A stretch of 64,000 bases of DNA from Alopecurus myosuroides (Eukaryota > Streptophyta > Magnoliopsida > Poales > Poaceae): NCBI GenBank assembly GCA_028641055.1, contig CM054062.1, positions 14,937,639 through 15,001,638 on the forward strand, read 5' to 3'. Below, one piece after another: positions 24,096-36,408 of this stretch. The translations under genes and the position numbers were made by a program. Below the pieces are notes generated by a model, which saw only the letters and a list, made by a program, of their open reading frames with translations, did no database searches and was not told where the DNA came from. How positions within the stretch are numbered: position 1 is the first letter of the stretch; each line of letters opens with the position of its first letter.

Positions 24096-25462
24096 AACCA
24101 AACCTGTGAAACCCCATAGTTGTGTTTGTTTTTGTACCCTGAGAAATCCGACGTAAATGGAACACTAGTAGTGTCACATCGGACTAGAAAAAGCATCTTT
24201 AAAATTAACTATACTAACATAACTTCATCTAATTTTAGTTTAACACCTTAAAGAGTACCTTACAGAGTAACTTACAGAGTTGGTATCACCTAACACCAGT
24301 TTGAAAATTTCTGACCAGCTTTTCCTAAAACCAAAGAGAAAGGTGCCTTAGGTTGTTCTATAGCTGTTTGAAGAAGGTGAAAGGTTGGAAAAAAATATTG
24401 GATGGATGAACTATGATCGTTACTACACCATAGAAATCTCTCGTGTATGTTTTGGAAGGAATGGATTGTTGAATAAGAGGTAGTAGAAAGCTCATTTGAG
24501 GTTTAGAAATATCGGTGGAAACTATTGGATTACTAGGAAGCTCTTGATATATAAATTGGATATGAGAGTGTGATGAGAATAATTTGTGATATTGGAATGA
24601 TGATGATCATGTTTTGCCTAGGTGATTCTTATCCTGGATTTTAGTGGAAAAAGATTTATGGTAGTAAAAGGATTATGTTGGATTGGGATAGATATTCGAT
24701 TTTGATTATAGTTGTATTAGAGAAATATGGGATTTGATATAGGAAGAGATTTGTGGATATAAAAGGATGATTTTGGATTTTAGGAAAAATCAATATGACT
24801 TGGATTTAGTAGGTGATTAATTCTTGATGATATATTCTCAGAGCTTGTCATGCTCTATTGAGATTGTTTGGGGAAAATGATTTAACATTAATCAGGAGAT
24901 AAGAGTTTGGAGTATTCGAAAGGATTTATAGGAATAGAACAAAGATTGGGTATATGCTTGTTGAATGTGATGGTTTAGCCTTAGCAATATGATCTTTATG
25001 AAATACCTTTGAGGGAGACAGATGATTTGAGACTTGATTTCTTGATTATATTAGATTAAGAGGAAGATAGTGTTTTTTCCTAGATTGTTAGAAATGAGCA
25101 ATGGAGAGCTCATGCTTAATAAGGATTGGTGGATGTCTTTTAATTGATCTATATAGTGACGAGAGAGCTTATACCCCCCAAAGGAGAAACAGGGGTAAGA
25201 TAACCTTATTGGAATGAAAACAAGTAGATCTTTGTTTGAATAATAACCCTGGATTAATATTATGGTTTTGAGGAACAGTAAGTTCGAGGTTTACCATATG
25301 GCACCCAGACCTTTGGAAAATTAACTTGCTGGTGGATTTTGGTAAGATTAATCAAAGGGGGAAGCACCTGTGTTTAATGTTACCAACCACCAACACATGT
25401 TTTTGTAAAACAAAATGATTTAACATTGTTGTTTTCACCACGCCCTCTTTTCGCTTGCCTAC
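24096..25462 (+). other. Non-coding 3' internal spacer of giant-LTR element
   Basis: About 1.37 kb of AT-rich sequence with no supportable ORF. It contains an 18-nt repeat of the LTR-end/primer-site junction (24271-24288). It may be decayed pol sequence, but I cannot show this by eye. Confidence 0.6.
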
Positions 25463-25499
25463 GAATCTCGGGACGAGATTCTTTTAAGGGGGGGAGGTC
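25463..25499 (+). promoter_or_regulatory. Hairpin and polypurine tract before 3' giant LTR
   Basis: GAATCTCGGGACGAGATTC (25463-25481) forms an 8-bp stem with a 3-nt loop. It is followed by TTTTAAGGGGGGGAGGTC, a good polypurine tract, directly before the TGTCACACC LTR start. An imperfect version of the same hairpin precedes the chromovirus tract at 36898-36916. Confidence 0.8.
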
Positions 25500-28400
25500 T
25501 GTCACACCCCAACTTTTGGAATCTTGTACTGTGTTCAAGAACACAAAAATTAGGGCCAACAATTTTTTTCTAACAACATGATTGATTGAACTAACATGTG
25601 TTTATGATCTTAATCATATTGACAACACAAGTTTTGTTTCTTGAGAAAAACCAATACCAATTTTTTCCTGAAAACAATTCTATTATTTCCCCTAATGTTT
25701 TCCTAATGTTACTTGAGTGGATTTGTATTCCAAGACTTGGATCATTCTTGTTTGAATCTTAAAACAAACTTTTAACTTTGTTGGATCCAAGAAAACAAAA
25801 TTTCAAATTGATTTATGAAAGTCTTCTTTTAAGATTTCTATAGAAAACAATTCATGAATATATAGCCAAGTACCTGTTTTCTACCTTTGTTTTCACTAGG
25901 CTATAAAATGTTATTTTATGTTTTCTTGACTTTTATTTGTTCCTTGATATATGTACTACAAATACATAAGCTTGGTTTTATTTTTGGATTAATAAAAATT
26001 ATCTTTTGCTTGTTATCTTTGTGGTATAAAATTAAGACAGAAAAAGACATTTTTGGAAAACAGAGAAAAACACAAAGTACAGCTTTTTCCACATTGTTTT
26101 CGTGGCCTTAAACTATTTCAAATTTTATTTCAAAAGATGTTTCTTAAAGTTTATAACATGGTTAACAAGTTCCCACTTTGAAAACAAATTTTGGAAAACA
26201 TTTGACCCTTGAAAACAAACCAAACTTTTTGATCATTTAATCTGTTTTCAACACTTAGAAATTTTTCTAGGTCTTAGACTAAATTTTTGAACATTGTGAG
26301 ATAGACTTTTGGACAATTGTTTTCTTGGTGTTTCTTTGCAAATTTTGAAGTGCAACCTTGTCAAATGTGTAGACCTTGGTACTAACTCGAGCCAGGATGA
26401 GTTGTATAGCTTCTAGAAGGCTTGAGGGAGAAGGAATGAGGTGAGAGAAAGTGATGATGTGGAATGGTATGGGCATCCCATACCCTTGACCATTTGACTT
26501 GCCCTTGCCCTCCCCTTGCTTCCAAAGGCCACCATTTGACTTGCCTTTTCGTGGTCTTGCTCTTGGCCAGCATTGCCTTGGTGAGAAGTGACCAAAATGG
26601 CCCCTGGACTAGCCATGCCATCCATTGGCATTGCACCCGAGAGCCCACCCTTAGTTTTTGCCCTTGACCACTGGTACAAGCCACCCCGACCACTCCCTTT
26701 GCGCCACACTCCTCTCTCACACTCAACCAACATCCCCAGCTCGAGATCCAGCCGTGCCTAGCCCTTGGAGAGCGTGCTCGTGCCGATGAGCCCGACAGTC
26801 ACCGTCGGGAGCTCGAGGTTGCTCCTCCCTTCCCCGTGCTCTCCCACCCCTCCTCTCTGCCCTCGATCGCATCCCCACCCTCTCCTGACCCTCCCTGACC
26901 TTCCCCTGTGTCCTTTCGCTTGCAGGGAAGCCGCCGCCGTCGACCTCGCCGCCGTGGGCGCCCGGTCGCGTTCCGCCGCCTAGAGCCGCTCCCGTCGCCA
27001 CCGACTACGCCCCGCGACGTCCCTCGACTCCAGCATCTCCCCCAACCCCGCGCCACCCCTCCGCGAGCCCACGGTGAGCCACCACGAGCCCTCCCATCGT
27101 CGGCCGTATCGAGACAGAGAGAAAGGAGGGGAGAGGAAGACGACGCCCGCGCGCCGTTGGATCTCCGATCCACGGCCGCGCTTAAACCTGCGCGTTCCCG
27201 CGCCCTCGCTCGTGCGCTGCGTGGTGTTGGGTCGCGTTGTGCGCCTAGCTGGGCCGCACCCACTGGAACCCAGCCCGCACTGCCTGTTTGTTTCCTTTTT
27301 AAGTTTTTAACATAAACTTGTTGTTTAATTTGGATCTGTGAAAAATACTAAAGGTGTAAAATAAAATCTAACAAAAATCATGAACATAAGAGTATGTTTT
27401 CCTAACCACATAAAAATTGTAGATCTAAGTTTTGGACCATACTTTTCTCAGAATGACTGTTTTGCCACAGAGTGTCTGTGAACTTGTTTTGAAAATAACT
27501 TTTTGCATCTGTAACTAAAATGGGCAAACTAATATTTTTTGGATAGCTCTTGAACAGATCTATCCATAGGACTTTGCCTCACATCAAGGTGAGCTACCAA
27601 ATGGAAATGTCATCCATTTTGGTAAAAGTCCAGTTGGCTCTTCTGTGATTTTTAGAGTGAGCTTAAAAATGATTTTTGAAGTGAATCCAATTGGATGAGT
27701 TTTCTATTGACTAGATCTATCTAATCCAAGCTTATATTAATTTTTGGAGCCCTAGATTATTTTTGGTGAGCAAAACTAGATACAGCAGCTTTTCTGTTTT
27801 TGTTTGTATGTGTGTTTTGTTTGAAATGAAATGTGTGGTTGATTGAATCTTGTTTCCCAGCATGTATAGGGTCGTTACTACTTGTTATTAATTTCTTTCC
27901 TTGCAGTACATCTACCTTAGAAAGTGTGTGCATGTTTGGAAATTTAAATAAAAATAGGAATAGCAATTGTTATCTTCTAGTTTTATTATTTGGAATATTT
28001 GTGTGAGCTAAATCTTGGTGTGTTTGTTTGACTAAGTTTATGCTATGCTAGAAATGGATCCGGTACCATTTTGGTACTGTTATTTTGAAGTTATTGCCTC
28101 TGTTAGCTTGCATGTTCTTTTTATAGCTAAGCATGTGTAAGTCCTGTTATTTATTTGCACTAGTATTGTTTTCACTAGTATGAATAGTCTAGTATTGTTT
28201 GCTTTATTAAATTATTTTTGTCATGAGAAACTAGAGGGTTTATACCTTTTTTGCCTTGGTATTAGTGGTCCCATAACCCACTGGGCCCATTTCATCTTGG
28301 TTGAGGACGAAAATCCCCAACCATACATGTGTGCGAAAATAACATGTTTTATTATATGATTGATTGTTATTTTCCACCATGGAAAATAGATTGTTTGTTT

Positions 28401-31400
28401 CACTTATGCAAGTGAAAAGTTTATTTCTTCTTTGTAAATACTAGTATGTTTAGATGTGATTCATTTTGTAGCATAATATTCCTTAGGGGTATCATGTTAA
28501 GAAATGCTTCACTATTGTTTGCTTAAATTTAAATTTAATTGTTTGCTAATAGAATAATTCTTTGTGATTGATAAATCTAGTGTGAATGATTTTTATTGAG
28601 TGTTTGGATTTTTGAAAGTGTTTAGTAATTTTTTTGTTGACTGCATAGCTACTGGTTGTGTGAATTATACTTTGTTTGCTTGCTATTTAATTAATTAGAA
28701 GAGCATGTATTACTAGAATTGGTTTATGCTTGCTTAATAGATGTTTTCATAGAATTATTTTGGTGTTTGAGCTTACTAGCATGTGTAAGGTTTGTGTGCT
28801 GTTAGTAGGTATATTTATGTTCCTAACTTTCTTGTTAATGGTTAAGCATCCTTGTAGCATTGTTTGCTTCTCTAGTACTGAACCAGTGTCACCACTAGAA
28901 ATTGTGGTTTTGCTCTAGTATTGTAATCTTTTATTTTATGAGTGTATGTTTTATTTTAGCATATTTAGGAATTTCTTACTTTTGTATTATTCCATGACTT
29001 CTTTAGTTTCATGTTTCTATAGTTGTAGAATACAATTGTTCCTTATAGCATGCTTGTGAAGATTTTCCATACTAGTATGCTATAAATGCAATCATGTCTT
29101 TATGATTATTTGATAGGAATATTATCTTGAGTGATGATTGTGTTTTAGATTATTTTTATGGCTTGATATCATTGATTTTAGCTATTGCTTGTTTCTTATA
29201 TTTTCATGATTGATGGATTCCACAACTTCAAGTAGTCATAAGCATAGTCTATAACTAGCATATTCATCTATGGTGTGTTTGCCTGCTGTTTGGAAATTGT
29301 CTGAGTGATTGCCTTAGCATGAGTCTTATACTTATGTTGTTTGTTGTGCTAGTGTTGTTGTTGTGCTTAGTAGCATCTTGTTATCTAAGCATTAGTTTAA
29401 ACATGAACTTGTTGGTTATGATTACCTGTATGTTGCTAATACCCACTGCCATGGGCATTGCTTTGATTGATTGGAGTATTTTAGTAACCTCACCTTTTGT
29501 ACCCACAAGCTATATTTTTAGCTTCTTGAATATATTATTATGAGAGTGGTACACCCACTCCATATATGATATGTAAGATGTGGGATATGGTTTCTCAACC
29601 ATATGCTTGTTTGACGATAGTTTTGTACCGTGAGAGTTATGTGAGATAGTTTTCTTGATAATGTATAAGTGTTTACGCTAGTATAAGTTGCTTTCTTATG
29701 TGTTGTTTAGTTTAGTTGTTTGGTATTTAGTTCTGAGTGTGTGTCTTTTATTCGTTTACGACGCTAGAAACCGAAGAAGGAGAAGAATCAGTTGTGGAGT
29801 TGTGTGTCAAGTTCAAACTACTTCAAGGCGACGGACACTAAGAAATTTAAGGCAAGCCATCCTGATGCTTGCTGTTATGATACACTTATCATTACCTATC
29901 ATGCATGTTTTACTTCTAAAAGTTTTACAAAAACTTTGATTACAAAAAAAACTATTTTTTGAGTGACTACTATTATATATACTATTACTATACCAGTAGT
30001 TGATACTTGGTGTTACCAAGCCCATAGCCACCATATGGTATTTATTACCGGCACAAATATTAGTCCCTAAGTGGACACCCTAAAAATATGTTTTTGCAAA
30101 ACAAAGGCTTTATGGAAAACCCGGACAAAAGGCTGAGCCTTATTCACTGGAGGAACGTTGGAGTGGTCATTTTTGGAAAAATGGTGTTTTACAAAAATGA
30201 CACATAACCTAGTCTTCGCCGGACAACCTTTACCGTACTGCCACCCTACCCCAACATGGGCACGGGGCCTAACTTGAAGTTTGTTCTTGTTAGTGTGTGT
30301 TCTATCTTAATTGTTATAAGGGGACGGACTCCCTCGAACCGAATGTCGCCAAGTTTTGAAACGTGCAACATATAAAGTGTGGGATTAAGTTTCCCTCCGG
30401 ATGCATCCGTTGAGACTCCTGTCTAGGCAGGGTGGGACCTGATGCCGGGGAGCATATACTCAACTGAAGGGATAGGCATATTCTAGCTTGAACATAGTGG
30501 ATGGTTAGGATCAGTTATCTGATGTTTACATATTGTTGTTACAGTCCGTGGTTGTTCACGACGGATGTACTGGATCTGGTGGATGTGTATACCTCTGCAG
30601 AGTACAACTATTTCGAAGTAGCCGCGTCCTCGGATATGGACATTTGAATGGCCATGTAGCTAGCATTGTGTCAATGTTTTCAAAAAGGAGTTTTCAAAAA
30701 GGTGTTGGACCTATGAAGTATCGAAATTAGGAATTCATGTACCGCGGAGGTACCATTGATGAAAAGCCATAAGTTGTTTTTACAAAAAGTTTTGCAAAGA
30801 GAAAACCTTCTTTTACAAAATGAGTTTATAAAACCTATTGTACATGTGATATCTACAAGAGAAAGAAAACTATATTATTTTCTTTTGAAGTATCTTCTCC
30901 AACGCAGATACAGAGATTTTCAAAATCAACTATGATATGTCCTACATATATCATTGATAGTGAACCCTACTTATAGCCTACCTATTCCACCCTATAAGCA
31001 TACTTGCATTGGGTAAGTTACATGATGTATGTCTTGCTGAGTACATTCAAATGTACTCATATTGGTTTTGTCCCTGGTATCAACTTGCCAGACGTCGCGA
31101 AGGAGGCTCAGAAAGAGATCAACGAGGAGGAGTACGGAGCTGGTAGCTTTGCGAACTAGGATCGTCTCCCGGTCAGCAGTCTATAGGTTAAGGCGTGACT
31201 TGGGCTCTACTACGTTGTGTGTTTAGTCTTCCGCTGTGTGTGTTGTGTGGCTGCCCTGCGTGGCAGTTGTGTAGACTTGGTCATGTGACCATGTCTTTTT
31301 GTAAGTGTTTTATGCCACCGTGTAATTGATATTGTATCGGTGTACCAACTTGATATGTTGTTCACGACTGGTGTGATCTGGGATCGTGAATGTATGCATA

Positions 31401-31442
31401 TCGAAGGTGTCCTTGAACAGTGGTTCTAGGGCGGACCTTACA
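25500..31442 (+). repeat. 3' giant LTR (5943 bp), uninterrupted
   Basis: Starts TGTCACACCCC and ends CTTACA. The order of parts is an AT-rich start, a GC-rich island at about 26650-27290, a long AT-rich middle, and a more complex last 1.5 kb. That last part holds a perfect palindrome TGAGTACATTCAAATGTACTCA (31038-31059) and a coding-like segment ending in TAG at about 31093-31159. It is the complete reference copy for the split 5' LTR. Small frames (for example 29688-29939) are not conserved in length between copies. Confidence 0.9.
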
Positions 31443-31810
31443 GACATGCTACCCACATAAACTTGATCATCTAAATTGTAAAAGCATATGTAAGCCGAGA
31501 TCATAGTACTTTAAACACAGGCATGATAGATATAATTCTAACAATGAAACTTATCAATCATTTTGCATCATGAAAAGTAACACAAATAAAATATCATGAA
31601 TTATAATGCACTGGAAATTTATACGTTTGCTTCGAGCATAAAGAAAACATAGCAAAGTGATATTTCGCTTGTTCTTAAAAGTGGAGCAAAACATAAATGC
31701 CAGGACACCTTCAAAGTTCAAGTGTATGACTAGAAACTAATAATTTGAGAGCAAGTAATAACACATCATGAATAAATCAATAATAATCTTTGGGACTGAT
31801 GCACAAAATA
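31443..31810 (-). mobile_element. Decayed Athila-like 3' internal fragment
   Basis: Begins GACATGCTACC and follows 6394-6745 in the same orientation with many substitutions. It stops at about 31810, where sequence in the opposite orientation begins. Non-coding. Confidence 0.65.
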
Positions 31811-33276
31811 TCATTGGCTGTAGATAATGTTTAAAAAGTATTAATAATTCTTGTGTTCATGGAGAACATGTGAATTTTTGATTGTGCACTAACCCTCTAA
31901 TGTGACTTACGTTGAGTTTGGTGTGAAGGAAGTTTTCAAGGGTCAGAGAAGAGGGTGATATAATGTGATCAAGAAGAGTGCAAAGCCAAAGCTTGGGGAT
32001 GCCCCCGTAGTTCATCCCAGCAAATGCTAAGAAGACTCAAGCGTCAGCTTGGGGATCCCGAAGGCATCCCCTTCTTCATCAGCAACTTATCAGGTCACTT
32101 ATAGTGAAACTATATTTTTATTCGGTCACATCATATGCACTTTACTTGGAGTGTCTGTTAGTTCTTTGTTTTGTTTTCTTTGATGCAATAAATATAGTTG
32201 GAACCCAGCACTGTTTGTGTGGGAGAGAGACACGCTCCGCTTTTTCATATGAACACTCGATTTCTTCCATTCTCGTATTCTTAGTTTTTCTTCTAGCTGC
32301 TGCAAATCCTTTTAGCTCTTGTTTTTCATGCATATCTTATTCAGAGTTGTTAGTTCTAGTAGAGTTATATTAGTACTCTCTTGTTTCATTGCTATATTAG
32401 TTGGAGAGTTTTTGTTGTTTGGTGTTTGATGGAAATAGAAAATGTTTCATGTTGTAGATGTTATGTTGGAAAAACTTGCATGCTCTAGTAGGTCATTAAA
32501 CTATTTCACTTGATTATCTAATGTTGTTTTGAGATATTAATATGTTTAATGGTAAACCTGCTGGTCTAGTAAAGTAAAAACAATTAATGGTTGGTGTAGA
32601 AGCTTGAAACTGTGCCACACTTGAAAACCCAGTTGATAGTATGATGGTGTATGACTTCCTCTGCGGATAACAATCTGGTGGCTTTTTGTTACGCGCTACG
32701 GTCGGGGTACACAACAATGACTTGTCACTGCCACAGACCCTCTTGGAGTGATCTTCATTATTCCTTGGATAATTAAATTTCTAGATGTAATCTTTCAACT
32801 TGTGAGTTCTAAGTTGCGGTTTTCTGGCACTTCCACCATCCATATTTGCTAGCCTCTTCGGTACCGTGCATTGCCCATTCTCACATTGAGAGTTGGTGCA
32901 AACTTCGCCAGTGCATCCAAACCCCGTGGGAGGACTTGGTTCTTCTACACATAAGCCTAAAATATCTTCCTCAAACAACCACCATACCTACCTATCATGG
33001 CATTTCCATAGCCATTCCGAGATATATTGCCATACAACATCCATCATCATTATGTTACTTGTTAAATGTTCCATTGTTATTTTGCATACTGATACACTGG
33101 AAGGAGCATTTAGTTTTATACATCAGAGATATTTTCAGCTTCAGTTATGAGTACTAAAAGTGTGATGATTCATTGTAAAATAGAGTGTTGCCCCTGCCAG
33201 TGAGGTTATATAAAAAAAGAGAAAAAAGCCCAAAAACAAAAGAAAAAGAACGAGGAAAAAAGAGAGATAATAAAGA
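31811..33276 (+). mobile_element. Athila-like 3' internal segment, plus orientation, first part
   Basis: The stretch about 31880-32150 is the reverse complement of about 1590-1870 in the left element, so this is related internal sequence in the opposite orientation, lacking gag. It is interrupted by the chromovirus at 33282 and resumes at 61735, leading to its LTR at 62534. No coding capacity. Confidence 0.7.
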
Positions 33277-33281
33277 GAGAG
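33277..33281. other. Target site duplication GAGAG (left) of chromovirus
   Basis: GAGAG precedes the LTR end at 33282 and recurs at 61730-61734. Both flanks are purine-rich, so a few bases of slippage are possible. Confidence 0.85.
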
Positions 33282-33752
33282 TGTCGCACCCGGACTTCTA
33301 GAGGATACTCGCAGTTCCGTTGAACAGTAGTGGATTGGATTACGGGGCTTACCGGCACCCGCATCTCTTACGAGTAGGCCAACACACGTATGTGTGACAA
33401 CCAACCCCTATCTGTTCATCGTCTACGTAAACCATCCCATAGAAATCAGGATACTACCATTGACGTACTTCATACCATACACACATGGTACGTCAACGGC
33501 GTTGAACAAAATGATAACACAACAGATCTCTAGGACACAAAAGATGGAAATAAGTTGCAAATAGCTCTCACTAGAGCAGAGATAGCAAATACAATCATCC
33601 AGAGGACACATGTCCCAACATATCATCATTACATCTCAGCGGAAGCATTCAAATGGGTCTGAGTACAGACAAAATCCAAATAGGCTTAAGAAGCCGGAAA
33701 CGAAAAGACGAAGCCCCTCCACGATGTCTCGGATCCTGCCCGGGTCCGCTAC

Positions 33753-33817
33753 CTACTCGTCAGCAGCCTCGTCAAACTCCACGTAGTAGCCTTCACGGGG
33801 ATCCTCGTAAGCGTAGT
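33753..33817 (-). other. Exon-like segment B in chromovirus LTR
   Basis: Preceded by an acceptor-like TTTCCGCAG. It reads an acidic peptide, YAYEDPREGYYVEFDEAADE, to a TAG stop. Its phase joins correctly to exon-like segment A at 35033-35110. The copy at 58594-58658 keeps the frame with one conservative change (E to D). It is too short to be sure it is coding. Confidence 0.35.
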
Positions 33818-35032
33818 CTGCGGAAACCACAGCCCCAAAGGGGTCAGTACATAAACGTACTGGCAAGCAAGACTCACAGTTCACCAAAGTGTAACCCCTC
33901 AACACCAAGCACAGATGCCTTGGGTTCAACGGAAGAAAGGGGATATAAAAGATGCTGCAACTGGCTGCTCTAACCAACTACAGAGTTTCTACCACTTCCG
34001 GCTAAACAGTATGAAGATAAGATAGCGTATCGGAACCAACTAACAACTAACTCCAAACAAACCCATCCTGGATCTCGCCCCTTATCCAAAGAAGCAATCC
34101 GAGGATAACTCACACAGTTGGATTAATGATGGTTCAGATTGTTGTGTCGATAAGCCTATTACTAGCCAAGTTATCATTAGTTAGGTGTAAGTTGTTCTGA
34201 GTACTTGTTAGCCAGTACTTTCACCAAGTTAACCATAACCGCGGAAAACACGGCTTCTCGAGAAGATTTATCCCTGCAGGGGTGCACCAATTGGCCGTAC
34301 ACGTAAGAATATCCCGCCAGACGGGAATCAAACCCACCAAGCGAGGCACTCTACACAACTCAACTCTTCCTCGCATCAAGCCCAAAGAACCCCGTGCAGT
34401 GAGCGCACGGCTAATCAAGCCCCACGAAGAAAAGGGGACCCTCATAGCACTCTAAGAACGTGTCTCCCTAAATGCCGACTACAAAAGTTCCACCCTGGCC
34501 TCGGGTTCGTACCTGCATATGCGTGCGGCAAATGGAAAACCCGAACTAAATGAGGCGATTTGGACGAGATGCGAATCGAATCAAATTGAGGGGGGCGCCC
34601 ATACACGCTTCCCACATGCGGATAGTGCGCTCATCACGGATCAGTAGACAAGACCCTTTTCCTATTAGGGTCGACACTAGCAGGCCTCAAAACCACGCCG
34701 GGCCTCCTGCCGGTGCCTTACCAGCAAATTATTATTACCTCAAAATTAACAGGTTGTTGTTTAACATCGAGCCCCAGAACATAATAGAAATATAGTAACG
34801 GAAAGTAACGGGTAACAGACTCGAGCAAAACAACCCTAAGCATGCTAGTAAGACACGGGCTCAAACAAAGGGGTTATTAGGAGTGGAGGTGAGGCAATAT
34901 CAGGGTTAAAGGGTAACATGTGATAGGTTCGTAACAGAAACAACTATTCATATGGCTAGCAGAATAGACAACGGAAAGTATCGGTATCCAATGTTGAAAG
35001 GAACACAATGGTTCATGTGAGTGAATACTTGC

Positions 35033-35110
35033 CTGCAAACTCAGCAGCCTGGTACTGAGCTAGATCCTTAGAAGGGGTGTCGTAAAGCTCGTCTGTCTCA
35101 ACGTCGTCGT
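35033..35110 (-). other. Exon-like segment A in chromovirus LTR
   Basis: A 78-nt open segment with a pyrimidine-rich acceptor (CTTCTTCTCGAATAG) before it and an AG|GCAAGT donor after it, which would be a GC-AG intron. The frame encodes an acidic peptide with DDDVETDELYDTPSKD. Conserved at 59875-59952. The same acceptor/donor layout recurs in the derivative LTR at about 12870-12930, where the frame is not open. Confidence 0.35.
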
Positions 35111-36257
35111 CTATTCGAGAAGAAGCAAACAAACAACGCAAAGAGACAAACAATCAATAACATGGCATAATGCACAATCATGGGATGATGCATGACCATT
35201 TAATTGATGCACCAAAAATAAACTAGTTGACATGGTAACAACATGATTAAATGGACCCACATGCAATTTGAGTTGCATATGAAAAGCCCATGAATTATGG
35301 TTGAAACAATTGTTTTACAACTAACCAACATATGTAAGTGAATTATCATGATGCATGGATGAGGAAAACAGCAAAATAACAACAATAGAACCAATTGGAA
35401 ATAAGGTTTACCAAGTTTGGAAATTTGTTTAGTAAGTGTTGGAATTTTGGTTACTTAAAGGTGTTACACAAGCATTTGTTGTTTTCACCAATTTTAATTG
35501 TTCAAAACAAATAACAAAATTCATATTTGGGAAGTACACACAATTTTAGGTGGAATACATGTTTCAATTATTGAAAAAGGAATTAGGATGAATTATTTAT
35601 GAATTAAACAAGTCAAACAAGATTTAAATGAATTAAATTCAAGTATGAATTTATTTGAATTTTTATTTGTTCAAAACATTAAACCAATTTCATATTTTAA
35701 AAGTTTATACTTTTCTGGTTTGAAAACATATTTTATAAGTTCAAAAATAATTTAATTTGAGCATGTTATGAATTTAGCAATTTTAAATGATTTAAACAAG
35801 GTTTAAATTATTTAACCAATTATAATTATTCAAAACATGAAACAAAGTTTATATTTGCAAAGTACATGAAAAATGGGATGGAAAACATATTTTATTTGTT
35901 GAGTTTGGAATTTTTATGTTCAAGTTATGAATTTTGCAAAAATTAAGTGAATTAAAAAAAAATTCACCAAATTAAAATATTCAAAACAGTAAACAAATTT
36001 TATATTTGGGTAGAGAATTTAAAATGGAGTGATTTACATGTTTGAAGTTTTGCAATTGGAGTTTCCAAACAAAAGTTATTGATTTACCAAGTTTAAGCAA
36101 TTTTAGTGGTTTAGGAATAACTATGGACCTAGAAAAAAGATACAGGGACTTGGAAATAAAAATTACAGGGACCTAGATAAACTAGCAGGGACCTGTGAGC
36201 AAATTGGGATGGATCTAGATCTAGGAAAAAATAAGAAGGAAAAAAAGATGGTTTTGA

Positions 36258-36329
36258 TGCAGGGGGGATTCGAACCCCTGCCCCTGCTTGCTGCGCAGAG
36301 GGACAACAACCACTGGGCTAGGTGCGCTT
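36258..36329 (-). other. tRNA-like segment 1 in chromovirus LTR
   Basis: On the minus strand GGTTCGAATCC (36266-36276) is a perfect B-box inside a T-arm-like stem, with CTAGCCCAGTGG as an A-box-like element about 45 nt upstream. A full acceptor stem is not evident. Copy at about 61107-61178 (B-box 61115-61125). Confidence 0.5.
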
Positions 36330-36408
36330 TGTGTTGACAGATAAGGGGGCGAAGGGGGGTTAAGGTTCAGAGATTGTACTGAATTTAATTCGGAAAAAAG
36401 GCAGAAAA

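Larger units (their letters stand above)
7805..31442 (+). mobile_element. Non-autonomous LTR element with giant (5.9 kb) LTRs, LARD-like
   Basis: Plus-strand element. The 3' LTR is 25500-31442 and the 5' LTR is 7805-22336 with an 8.6-kb insertion at 10480-19100; without it the 5' LTR is about 5.91 kb. The internal region (22337-25499) has a tRNA-iMet primer site, two ORFs and a hairpin plus polypurine tract, but no protease, reverse transcriptase or integrase. The first about 9 bp of the 5' LTR (TGTCACACC) are missing and no target duplication is seen, so the left end is truncated or rearranged. The size plan matches the LARD class known in barley (Sukkula-like), but I cannot assign it to that family. 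Confidence 0.85.
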
